NCBI GenBank assembly: GCA_948146395.1
Contig: OX411557.1
Coordinates: 36,062,077-36,126,076 of the forward strand
Length of the DNA stretch: 64,000 nucleotides
Source of the DNA: Fragum whitleyi
Lineage: Eukaryota; Mollusca; Bivalvia; Cardiida; Cardiidae
Direction: 5' to 3'
Shown piece by piece: positions 56,701-64,000 of this stretch. Made by a program: the position numbers and the translations under genes. Positions within the stretch are counted from its first letter, which is position 1; every line of letters begins with the position of its first letter. The notes beneath the pieces are model-generated. The model saw only the letters and a list, made by a program, of their open reading frames with translations, did no database searches and was not told the DNA's origin.

Positions 56701-59700
56701 GTTGTAACTGCCTATAAAATTATATAGGCAGTTACAACTGATTTACACTGAGCTAATAAATTCCTGAACTAAATTCAATTTTGCTTTGAGATTTTTTTAC
56801 TCATTAAGCAAGTTTCAATGAGATTTAAGGCATAAAAATGAGAGAATCTCTCAATATCTCGCCTGAAAATGATCCCTGTAATAGGATGGAAATATTACTT
56901 ACAGGAATAATGGCTCCACAAACGCCGACTGGATCATGTCTAGTAAATGTAAAGAAGGAACCATCTGAAAAATAATTGAGCTTCATTCTGTTAACCCTTG
57001 TCATGCTGAATCAATTTTGGCTAAAAAATTCATCAAAATCAAAGGGCAAAAAGTACTGAAAGTACCGTACTTCTGTAGGTCAATTTTTATTTGAAAAACT
57101 AAATCTATTGACAATTCTGGTTTGAAAGTGAGAAACAGGTAGTGAAGACTAACATCAGACTGCACAATTGTGCAGGCTGATGTTTGTCTATAGCTCCCGC
57201 CACAACAGGAATATTGCAGGTTCAGCATGACAAGGGTTAAGAACTTGAAGCATGACTATGAAAATAAAAAGTCATTAATTAAGGGCCAGTATCATCCAAA
57301 TGTCCTTCTTGAAATCAATTATAATTTTATACCCCAAGAATCTACTGCTAAACCTACTCACCTGATGTTAAGTATTAGATAATACACAAAAGAAAATCTC
57401 GTCTCACAAATCAAACTATCTTGCATGATATTGTAGGACCTCAACCCATATTCTAAGACCTGTTTGTATCCATCTGTCCAAGGTTTCCAAACTCATTCAC
57501 CAGGAGGCCCATTACAATTTCAATATCACTGTAACAGTTTTCCCATAAACTTTATCACACCACTTTGGGTCATATTGTAGGATCTCTTTTGCATTCTCTT
57601 AAATGTCACCTGTACACTCTTTTTAAAACATGTTTTAACCATTGCCTTGATCTTCAAACACATTAACCAAGAGAGGACGAATCAAATTTACAAACTGGTC
57701 TAGTTTTGCCGCAAATTTTATCACACCAGCCCATGTTATATTTAAGGACCTCTATAGCACCCTCTACATCATCTATTCACTCTTTCTAAAACATTCAAGG
57801 CCTCTAAACATATTAACAAGATAGCCCCAGAGAGAGCGTAAATATAACTTACCAACTGGTATAGTTTTGCCACAAATTTTATCACACCATCCAGCATAAT
57901 ATTGTAGGACCTCTATTGCACCTTCTATGTCTCCTATGGAGTCATTGTAAGGTTTACCATTGTCTAATGTCTCCAGGCTCTGAAGAATTGAAGAGATTCA
58001 TTGAGGATACAAATGAGCCATTGTGTGATATTTCCATTAGGGGGGAAACAAACTCAAATAGACATGACCAAAATCAAAGCACTGAAGGTGCTGATGGTGA
58101 ACTTTACTGTTCATAATATAATATTTATTCCGTCTGTTAAAGGGGCCCCTGTGAAAATTCTTGTGAGATTTGGATGTCATAAAAGCAAGCTTTAGCTTCT
58201 AAGAAAAGGATCTCACCAAAAACCTGTATGAAATTGACCTCTGCTGATAAAAGGCATGATTTGCATGTAATCATACTATTTTTTTGCAGACTCTCCCGGA
58301 ATCATTTTCGTAAATAGATTTAAACTAAAAACAACATTGAGTATTTTTTAGTTTGATAGTTGCATTGCAAACATTATTTATCTAACATGATTTCAATTTG
58401 AAATTTGTAAATTAAGCAGTCATTCAGAACTTTTGCCGATTGACATGCATTTAAACACGGTGCCATTGCATGCAGTTTATTTGACATGTTATCAAGTGTC
58501 ATTAAAGAATTATTTGCGAAACATCTTCAGTAAAAATTGAAATACATTCATTATTCATGGATGTCTCTAGACTGTTTGCCATTTCTAATGCTACTACGTG
58601 TATAGGTTTACAAAGTACATTTGTATAAACAACAGTGGCCAGTTCAGTAGGTCATGATCTAAAAAACACGTTTCCAGCAAATTACAACAGGCACTTGCAA
58701 TAACAAGGGCTTATAGGAATCCATAGTATGTGTCTATACAGTGTACAGACACATACTATGTTAAGCTCTCAACCATTGAAATGCTTGGACATATAATCTA
58801 TATCCCAATTAAAGGGAATTTTTATTGTCTTCACATGATAAAGAATTCTTGTATCATGCTATTCACAAAATGAACAGTGATTTTGCAGAGAGAAGTCTTG
58901 AGAAATGCTAAATTGAATCTACATGGGCACTACTTTATTTCAAAGCTACTAAGAACCTACAGGGTGTTCCTCACATAGTTACACTGTTGAACAGAAACAT
59001 TCACCAATAATATGTCCCTGCTCTATTGATTTGGGGATGATTAAAGGAATATTGCATAACAAGTTTTTCAACTTACACAAATGTATGTGGTATCTCTTTT
59101 GATGAGGTCAGCAAATTTATTAATGAGTTGTCCCCTGTTTGATGCGTCCAGTTTCCTCCAGGGGGAGCCTCGTTTGAAAGCAGCTTTTGCAGCTTTGACA
59201 GCATCCTCAACATCTGCCTAGAATAAGAAAGCTAACCCCTATCCTACTGAATTCAATCTTGTGTGAAAAAAAGTCAATTTTTGGAATAATTCAATTGGTC
59301 AGACTCAAGATGATTTTGAGTAGAAAGCAGGCAGTGTAAGCTAGGATAAGACTGCATGTCTGAGCAAACTGATCTTATGCTACACTGTTTACCAAAGCAT
59401 AGTGTAAAAAAGAAATATGAGCTTGTGCATGAGATTTCCAAATACATGTATGCGCAGTTCAAAGACTCTTACCAGCCTGTGCATCCCCACAGTCTGACCA
59501 GAGCCTTCACTCTGCATTTAGTAGATAGTTATGGTCTCAAAGTGTCTGCAGACCATCAGGTAACATTATATTTACAGTATGTGGTTGTTTACGCTACTCA
59601 ATGTTTGTACCTCACGAATATTTTAAAATGTTGGAAATGTCACACACAGGCTCATATGTCATGAACAGTTTGCCATGATAAGTGTTGAATGATTATGAGT

Positions 59701-62700
59701 TTTTGGTCATGCAAAAAACCTTTACTAATAAAGAAGTGTTTGATACATAAAGGAGTCATAACCCTTGTCATGCTGAATAAATTTTGGCTAAGAACTGTCA
59801 TCAAAATCAAAGGGCAAAAAGCACTGAAAGTACCAAATGTAGGTCAATTTTTAATTGAAAATATCAATCTATTGACAGTGAGAAAGTGAAGAAAGTGAGA
59901 AACATTCCGTGTAGACTAACATCAGACTGCACATATGTGCAGGCTGATATTTGTCTTTAGCTCCTGCCAATGCAGGGATTTTCAGGGTTCAGCATGACAA
60001 GGGTTAAGAATCCCAGATTCTTTAACTTATAAGATATGAAGTGTTCAGCTGTTGATTTCATGGAGGATTGAAAATCCCACTCACGTATAAGTGATAATAA
60101 TAAGTCTGCTTTGGTATTCATACAGTGTGATAATAGGTTTTAGTTTCATACCTCCATGAAACCAACAAATACAAAATCTCTCAAATGTACATATTTAGTC
60201 TAATTTTTTCAATTTAACATTACAATATCATCTTCAGCTCTTATACTGTAAATATTGGTGTAGATGTATGATGATTCATTATGTATAAATCAATGGGTAC
60301 ACAAAACTATAAATATATAGGCACTTACAATAGTTTGTGCTGATCCCTAGAAATGTAAGTGTGTGAGAATGTGCATGAATTGATTAGATATAACAATGAT
60401 AAACACAGTGAAAATTGAAAAACCTGTATAGCTCAGTGGTTAGAGTACCTAGTTTCCTTATCTGAAAGTCTTGGGTTCCAGTCCTTTTGTATACGTAGGC
60501 ATGATCTCTCTCCACTGTTCTGAAGCAGATTAATTTATTAGTATTATTAGGGCTATGTAATTGTCACAGCTATCTACCTTATCTCCCTCCTGTATTTGAC
60601 AGATAATTTCTCCATTTGTTGGATTGACTACTGGAAATGTCTTCCCACTTTTACTGTTCACCCATTCATTGTTGATAAACAACTGGAAATAAAGACCACA
60701 CAAACATACATTTAATCTCTTCCCATGAATGCAAATGCTTGGATGGATGAAGAACTGAAAACAAGAGTGTATGAAAGATATTGACAGACAACTGGAAGCT
60801 GGACACAGCTCGATCACAATAGCTCACCATTAGCACTTCATGCTCAGGTGAGCTAAAAATGTGATAGGTACATAATGGCTAGGACCCATGAACTATTGGA
60901 TAGATGACTGGAAATACAAGATGTACATACTCTTTCCAGGGATCATTTTTGGGTGAGAAATTGAGAGATTCTCTCTCTTTTTTTTTTTTTTTTTTTTTTT
61001 GAGAAATCTCATTGAAACCAGCTTTATGAGAGAAAAATCTACAGGCAAAATTTGATTAAGTGAAGGATTTGGCAATATTTCTCATCGAATATCTTAAGTT
61101 TTCATTAGATTTGCCTAAATGAGATATTTTTGCAAATGATATTTTGAGCCAGAAATTATGCCTGCTACAAAAATGACACATGTACTATTTTTACCATGCT
61201 TTATGAACTCTAAGTCGCAACTTATCTAATAAAAAAAAAATTATCATGTACCCAGCCTACACACCTGTGGAGCATATACATGCAAATTAATTTTATTTTT
61301 TAAATTTGACTCAGGGGTGTGGTATACCCATACCTGTCTTGTCCAACATAGTTTTTCTATCTGCAGACAAGTACTTTTTTCAAAGCCACTTGTCCATGGA
61401 CAAGTCAATAACTGGAAAAAACTCAGAATGGTAACAATTCTATATGTATATCTTAGAGAACCAGGGCTTTTTCTTCTATCTCTCAGGGGCCCAATAAAGG
61501 CCCCATTCCCCATTGAAAAGGCCCCAAATTTTTTCCCAATTTGGAGAAAAATTCCCAATTTAATGAAATGGATTTAACCAAGAGGTCCTATTTTGACATA
61601 CTTGTAAGTTGGGAGTATGAATATATGTTATGTTAGCTTTAAAAACTTTAAGAACAAGCTTTTTTAAAGAAAATTTATACATTACAATCAAGAATTAACC
61701 CAAACAGTTATAGATGAAAAAATCGCCAAATTGCATTTTGTCGATATTTTTTTCCCAAATGAATGCTAGGGGCCTTTTCCCAATGATCTTGGGAAAAGCC
61801 CTGAGAACTATTATCATAAAGTTTATATAAAAGGGTTGAAAACATTGTTTTAAATGAAGAAAATGCTGGAGTCCAGCATTTTCTTTTTTAAAAAACAATG
61901 TTATTTCAAAATTAATTGATTTTTTTTATTAACACGTTCTTTTTAATCCTGGACAAGTAGAAAATTGTCTTTTACTTGTCAATTGACAAGCGGATTAAAT
62001 CTGTATTTCAACAATCCACACAAATGATTAGTATTGAAAGCTGAAAGTGAGGTTGACCAGTGGTTGTTATATTTGAATATATCTGGCCAACTGCTTTATG
62101 TCTATTTAAACCAAAGGTGTGAGATATCATCTTAATTAAAAGGCATTCTCTGTTCTTGATTTCAGGAAGCTGGTGTTATGAAGTGTCTACATATTTCAAG
62201 AAAAATATCCTTTTGTATAGCGGGCACATATTTACTTGAACCTGACCTTTATGCAGAATAAATATTTAGGCACATGAATAAATTCCGAAGATACTTCGGC
62301 ACGTGACGATCAAGCATGGACTTTTCGCTATACTCCACAAATTACAGGTATGCGTGGAGTAAGTAGTTTACCTATATACGCGGCGCCTAGTCATTTAGCA
62401 GAATATTCAATTTCAAAAACAATTATTGCGACTTGGAGAGGGGATTTCATTTCATTTCCATTCACAACACATAAATTGCATTTGAAGAAATTTGAAAATT
62501 TGGGTTTTTTTGCTTGCTCACATCTAAAAATTATCAAATAGGAAACTCAATTTATGTATTGATTCACTAGTTCATGAGGGTAACTAAATATCGCCGTTAC
62601 AGTGAACAGCATGTGCCATAACGGGTTAACAGAGCTAACACATGCACTCCAACTTTACGTTTGGATTCCGCAGGTAAGTCGTGTTTTGCCGAGGAGAAAC

Positions 62701-63486
62701 GACCAGTTTTTAATTTATTTAAATCACAAAGGCCAGGTTTAGGTCAATATGCTTCCACTATAAGTACCTGACTATCAAAGGATGTAGGCCTCACAGCTTA
62801 TGTGGATAAAGACTTACTTATCTAAAAGTCTTTAAGTGTGTACAGTGAATTGATGATTAAGCAATCATTGAAATTTTAGCCACAGGGATATGTTCCGCTG
62901 ATTTTTTTAAAACATATATGATAATATAGACCATATATCATATATGTTTTAAAAAAAAATCATGGAACATATCCCTGTTATTTTAGTGTGGTACATAAAT
63001 TGAAGGTTAAAAATAATTTTCTATGTCAATGTCGGCGGTTTAGACACCAGTTTAGTTCCAAAATGACGACAAGAGCACCACATGCCGGTGCCTAGATGGA
63101 CAGCTAGTCTGTGGCCTATGCGCTGGTGCGACACAGAGGCTGGACATTACAGTAATTAGTGCGACAGGGACAATTTGACTGTCACAATCTTGTCAACGTG
63201 CTCTTTAAAATAAATTTTCTGATCCATCAAATCTTACACACTGAAATGTCGTCTGCAACCTTCTGAAAATTGAAAGATATTACTATTGTCGTCTGCTTAA
63301 CAAACGTCCATTTATTTAGGTCAGTAGTAAATTCTACTTTCAGTTTGACATGAAAACTTAAATAGAACTAAAAACAAGAGCAGAATCTGTCTATACATTA
63401 ACACACATTTACACAAATCAAATGAGATAAAGATTAATGATTACCTGGGTATATTTAATTTCTGGATTGACAATTGGATCGCCCAT
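47713..63486 (-). CDS. ALDH: Aldehyde dehydrogenase, ALDH1/ALDH2 class, 13 exons (gene-level entry)
   Basis: NAD(P)+-dependent oxidation of aldehydes to carboxylic acids; family members act as retinal or acetaldehyde dehydrogenases in homotetramers. Thirteen exons join in frame to 482 codons, all with GT-AG boundaries, against about 500 for the family. Visible catalytic features: WNYP with Asn161, KPAEQ with Lys184, FTGSTE with Gly237, LELGGKSP with the general base Glu260, GQNCCAGSR with the nucleophile Cys294, and EEIFGP with Glu391 and Phe393. The N-terminus ([14 protein letters not shown]) reaches the LFINNEWV strand directly and an in-frame TAA lies at 63520-63522, so no mitochondrial presequence is encoded here; I infer a cytosolic ALDH1-like enzyme. 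The usual last ten residues are not certain (see exon 13). An ALDH1A versus ALDH2 orthology call needs a tree. The introns are full of mobile elements. Confidence 0.95.
47753..49049 (-). other. ALDH intron 12
   Basis: Holds a TTAA MITE relic (48346-48480) and a hairpin-family member GAGAAGTTGCTTGG...CAGCAATTTCTTC (48575-48605). Confidence 0.45.
49050..49124 (-). CDS. ALDH: ALDH exon 12 (residues 444-468 plus two bases)
   Basis: Completes Trp444 and encodes [20 protein letters not shown] then HGRE, with the PFGG.K.SG motif. Donor ACT|GTGAGT splits the Leu codon, the position where the vertebrate ALDH1A terminal exon begins. Confidence 0.93.
49393..49747. mobile_element. hAT-like element with TTTTGACCC arrays (ALDH intron 11)
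   Basis: Inverted ends CAGGGCTAGTGTTTGA and TTAGTGTTTGAAA-type right end closing AGCCCTG. GACCC/GGGTC phrases recur about eight times near both ends. About 355 bp, no gene inside. Confidence 0.6.
49886..50043 (-). CDS. ALDH: ALDH exon 11 (residues 392-443 plus two bases)
   Basis: Starts [20 protein letters not shown], then [20 protein letters not shown] and [12 protein letters not shown]. Acceptor TTTTACAG, donor TATG|GTAAGT splitting a Trp codon. Confidence 0.95.
50500..51061. mobile_element. hAT-like element with TTTGGTCTAAA arrays (ALDH intron 10)
   Basis: Flanked by ATAATCA on both sides (50493-50499, 51062-51068). Left end GGGTTGTTCCCACTTCGTCT, right end AGTGGGAATAAACCC. The phrase CCCATTTNGTCTAAA occurs about four times at left and inverted about four times at right. 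Confidence 0.75.
51098..51156. repeat. Foldback hairpin
   Basis: GAACAAAACCTAGTAACTCC pairs with the stretch ending TTTCTAGGTGTTGTTC; AGCTT/AAGCT closes a short loop. Confidence 0.7.
51362..51526 (-). CDS. ALDH: ALDH exon 10 (residues 337-391)
   Basis: [55 protein letters not shown]. Glu391 at the end is the conserved nicotinamide-ribose contact. Acceptor CTTCACAG, donor GAG|GTACCT. Confidence 0.95.
52067..52137. repeat. Foldback hairpin, 32 bp arms
   Basis: GCAATACTATTGTGAGTGCC against GGCACTTACAATAGTATTGC with GGGGTC/GACCCC outside. Relatives at 41864, 54086, 55118 and 60300. Confidence 0.8.
52349..52525 (+). mobile_element. Pearl-like fragment split by a hairpin element
   Basis: GCTTTGCAGAGTGGCACATAT...GTGCCCAAAGGGGCTTATCA matches 43004-43045 except for an insert of about 85 bp (52375-52459) that is a foldback: AACAGTTGTAACTCCCT against AGGGAGTTACAGCCGTT. 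Confidence 0.65.
52716..52900 (-). CDS. ALDH: ALDH exon 9 (residues 275-336), catalytic cysteine
   Basis: Contains [36 protein letters not shown] and [15 protein letters not shown]. Cys294 (first of the CC pair) aligns with catalytic Cys302 of ALDH2; the preceding position, often Cys, is Asn. Acceptor GACACAG, donor TTG|GTAAGA. Confidence 0.95.
53351..53453 (-). CDS. ALDH: ALDH exon 8 (residues 241-274 plus one base)
   Basis: [20 protein letters not shown] then [14 protein letters not shown]. Glu260 is the conserved general base. Acceptor GCAAACAG, donor GATG|GTATGT. Confidence 0.95.
53876..53962. repeat. Foldback with 25 bp arms in ALDH intron 7
   Basis: AACATTTGCAGAGACCCT at left and AGGGTCTCTGCAAATGTT at right; 24 of 25 arm positions pair, loop 37 bases. 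Confidence 0.8.
54518..54631 (-). CDS. ALDH: ALDH exon 7 (residues 203-240)
   Basis: [20 protein letters not shown] followed by [18 protein letters not shown]: the Rossmann-fold segment ending in the GSTE cofactor motif (Gly237). Acceptor TCTACAG, donor GAG|GTAAAC. Confidence 0.96.
54896..55024 (-). CDS. ALDH: ALDH exon 6 (residues 160-202)
   Basis: Begins [20 protein letters not shown] and includes [16 protein letters not shown]. Asn161 stabilises the tetrahedral intermediate and Lys184 binds the adenine ribose of NAD in this family. Acceptor TTTTCAG, donor GAG|GTAACT. Confidence 0.96.
55118..55302. repeat. Two foldback hairpins
   Basis: 55118-55172: CACAAAACTATTGTAAGTGC against GCACTTTTAATAGTTTTGTG. 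55252-55302: GCTGGTACTCATTGGAAT against ATTCCAATGAGTACCAGC. Confidence 0.8.
55501..55750. mobile_element. TTAA MITE copy, diverged
   Basis: TTAATCCTTTTCATGCTGAA to CGGCATGACAAGAGTTAA, 250 bp. Confidence 0.75.
55828..56147 (+). mobile_element. Pearl-like element, AACAAGAGCACC subfamily (best copy)
   Basis: AACAAGAGCACCGCCTATGG at left, AAAACAGCCGAGCTAAAAAT at right, with GACCACGACAACGACCACG microsatellite. GCTCGG near the left is inverted as CCGAGC near the right. Confidence 0.75.
56230..56530 (-). repeat. SINE copy, diverged
   Basis: Body GGATTAACACCACTTTCAAC at left; a tRNA-like head on the minus strand (AGGTAACTCAATAAGTAATG, GAGTTTGACCCC) at right. Confidence 0.55.
56685..56753. repeat. 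Foldback hairpin
   Basis: GCTCAGTG outer and CAGTTGTAACTGCCTATA inner arm, matched by TATAGGCAGTTACAACTG and CACTGAGC. Confidence 0.8.
56903..56964 (-). CDS. ALDH: ALDH exon 5 (residues 139-159)
   Basis: Completes Asp139 and encodes [20 protein letters not shown], the strand leading to the cofactor-binding WNYP segment. Acceptor TTTTCAG, donor CCT|GTAAGT. Confidence 0.95.
56991..57240. mobile_element. TTAA MITE copy (ALDH intron 4)
   Basis: TTAACCCTTGTCATGCTGAA to TTCAGCATGACAAGGGTTAA, 250 bp. Confidence 0.88.
57241..57852 (-). repeat. Diverged direct repeats in ALDH intron 4
   Basis: Copies of the exon 4 neighbourhood text (CACAAATTTTATCACACCA, ATATTGTAGGACCTCT) recur at 57545-57600 and 57705-57770 in decayed form. 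It looks like local duplication of exon 4 sequence; these copies have no intact frame. Confidence 0.5.
57853..57979 (-). CDS. ALDH: ALDH exon 4 (residues 97-138 plus one base)
   Basis: Begins [13 protein letters not shown] and continues through [17 protein letters not shown]. Acceptor CTTCAG, donor GTTG|GTAAGT, leaving one base of the next codon. Confidence 0.95.
58728..58762. repeat. Foldback hairpin
   Basis: CATAGTATGTGTCT against AGACACATACTATG, 7-base loop region. Confidence 0.75.
59077..59217 (-). CDS. ALDH: ALDH exon 3 (residues 50-96)
   Basis: Forty-seven codons: [20 protein letters not shown], then [20 protein letters not shown], ending RDTTYIC. Acceptor TTCTAG, donor GT|GTAAGT, phase 0. 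Strongly ALDH1/2-like (compare GSPWR..DAS.RG). Confidence 0.95.
59757..60007. mobile_element. TTAA MITE copy (ALDH intron 2)
   Basis: AACCCTTGTCATGCTGAA to TTCAGCATGACAAGGGTTAA; the left TTAA has mutated to CATA. Confidence 0.8.
60421..60500 (+). repeat. tRNA-like sequence (SINE head or tRNA pseudogene)
   Basis: TATAGCTCAGTGGTTAGAGT is a good box A and GGGTTCCAGTCC a fair box B. The anticodon and acceptor arms do not pair convincingly. Confidence 0.45.
60578..60682 (-). CDS. ALDH: ALDH exon 2 (residues 15-49)
   Basis: Thirty-five codons, phase 0 at both ends, acceptor TTTCCAG and donor AAG|GTAGAT. Contains [16 protein letters not shown] and [18 protein letters not shown], the N-terminal beta hairpin and NP(T/A) signature typical of the ALDH1/2 class. 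Confidence 0.95.
60761..60860 (+). mobile_element. Pearl-like terminal remnant (ALDH intron 1)
   Basis: ACAAGAGTGTATG joined to CACAATAGCTCACC...GCTCAGGTGAGCTAAAAATG: both ends with the core deleted. Confidence 0.55.
61462..61803. mobile_element. hAT-like element with GGCCCC/TTCCCAA arrays (ALDH intron 1)
   Basis: Ends CAGGGCTTTTTC and GGGAAAAGCCCTG; AGAAC adjoins both sides. GGCCCC and TTCCCA phrases cluster at the left and AGGGGCC/TTTTCCCAA at the right. 342 bp. Confidence 0.6.
62882..62978. repeat. Long hairpin in ALDH intron 1
   Basis: ACAGGGATATGTTCC outer arm and AAAACATATATGATA inner arm with complements on the right, about 40 bp arms and a loop of about 12 bases. Confidence 0.85.
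63070..63180 (+). mobile_element. Pearl-like left end, AACAAGAGCACC subfamily
   Basis: GACAAGAGCACCACATGCCGGTGCCT; truncated after about 50 bp. Confidence 0.35.
63445..63486 (-). CDS. ALDH: ALDH exon 1 (start codon, residues 1-14)
   Basis: Encodes [14 protein letters not shown] and ends CAG|GTAATC in phase 0. The start is fixed by an in-frame stop ten codons upstream (63520-63522). The next exon lies about 2.8 kb further on, across an intron holding a 97 nt hairpin, a hAT-like element and a short pearl-like relic. Confidence 0.88.
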
Positions 63487-63499
63487 CGTTATTTGCTGA

Positions 63500-63600
63500 T
63501 TTGAGAGTTTGGCTAGCACTTAAATTCGTCTAGTTTATCATCTATAAAAATAGTGTTGAGGCCACGTGACTGATATAGGTCCGCCCATTATTGCACAACG
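63500..63600 (-). promoter_or_regulatory. Putative ALDH promoter
   Basis: Just upstream of the start codon, read on the minus strand, lie a TATA-like AT tract (63541-63553), an E-box CACGTG (63563-63568) and a GGGCGG GC box (63581-63586). Spacing is compatible with a 5'UTR of some tens of bases. This is motif-based inference only. Confidence 0.4.
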
Positions 63601-63624
63601 CGAAAGTTTAAGTAAGCGCTCTTA

Positions 63625-63850
63625 GTTTGTTTGTTTTGTTTGCATGGAGTTTTACGCCGCTTTCAACATTTTTAAGCTATATCGCGGCGACTGGAGCACC
63701 TAACATTGAATTCCTGGTATTTCTCTCACCAGTACTACCATTAGGCTACATTCTTTCCGGGACCCCATTCTTTCCCAGCCCCCTGCTGCTATGCCACATA
63801 GGTCCACGATTATCGATCCATTGGTGGGAGACAATTAGCTGGAAAGAATA
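63625..63850 (-). repeat. SINE copy upstream of the ALDH promoter
   Basis: Tail TTTGTTTGTTTTGTTTG, body CATGGAGTTTTACGCCGCTT, GGAGCACCTAACATTG and CATTGGTGGGAGACAATTAG; the tRNA head is missing. Confidence 0.75.
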
Positions 63851-64000
63851 AATTTAAGCGCTCTTAGTACGTCCATCAATTATCAAACCAACAAACCAAT
63901 GTATGGATTTATTATGGCAGCGCAAAAAAAACACGGTCATATTGGTTATGGTCACATGAAAAGTCTTGATTATAGCCTAACCGTGATGATACACTTGCAT

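Noticed and set aside
60421..60500. Functional tRNA gene
   Set aside because: Box A is convincing, but acceptor and anticodon stems cannot be formed; listed as a tRNA-like repeat.

Overview
The window is animal nuclear DNA, very probably from a bivalve mollusc. It is AT-rich, its genes are split by long introns, and most of it is interspersed repeats of bivalve type: pearl-like elements (ends beginning AACAAGAG, a core of about 160-170 bp tandem repeats, an ACGG-type microsatellite), TTAA-flanked MITEs, tRNA-derived SINEs and many short foldback hairpins. Only two host genes can be supported, both on the minus strand, plus one intact retrotransposon reverse transcriptase.

Region by region. 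1-29.5 kb holds no supportable gene; it is a mosaic of TTAA MITEs, SINEs, pearl-like elements, a 0.3 kb ATGG microsatellite (21.6-21.9 kb) and a hAT-like element that splits a SINE (26.8-27.5 kb). 29.6-30.9 kb is a possible larger hAT-like element whose left half keeps many CpGs and a short coding-like stretch. 31.15-37.56 kb is a three-layer nest: a tRNA-derived repeat was split by an LTR retroelement (4 bp target duplication GGCA), and the 3' LTR of that element was later split by a non-LTR retrotransposon fragment with a 588-codon open frame. The LTRs differ at only about three visible positions, so the element is young, yet its 3.7 kb interior has no gag or pol. Instead it carries a dozen or more short hairpins that share the loop TTTTA closed by a C-G pair. 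This is the most unusual signal in the window.

37.87-38.01 kb is the first coding exon of an unrecognised acidic protein gene. Its later exons are not visible and would lie to the left, which may place the retroelement nest in its first intron. 38.0-47.7 kb is mostly repeats, with pearl-like elements at 43.0-44.1 and 46.1-47.7 kb. 47.7-63.5 kb is an aldehyde dehydrogenase gene of the ALDH1/ALDH2 class, resolved to 13 exons (482 codons). All catalytic residues are present and there is no room for a mitochondrial presequence. Its last recognised exon lies against a pearl-like element, and the extreme C-terminus is uncertain. The introns contain hAT-like elements, TTAA MITEs and long hairpins.

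The two genes are in the same orientation but nothing in the sequence links their functions. The enzyme would oxidise aldehydes (possibly retinal) with NAD+ in the cytosol. All coordinates and splice sites were read by eye; repeat boundaries are approximate unless a target-site duplication is given.
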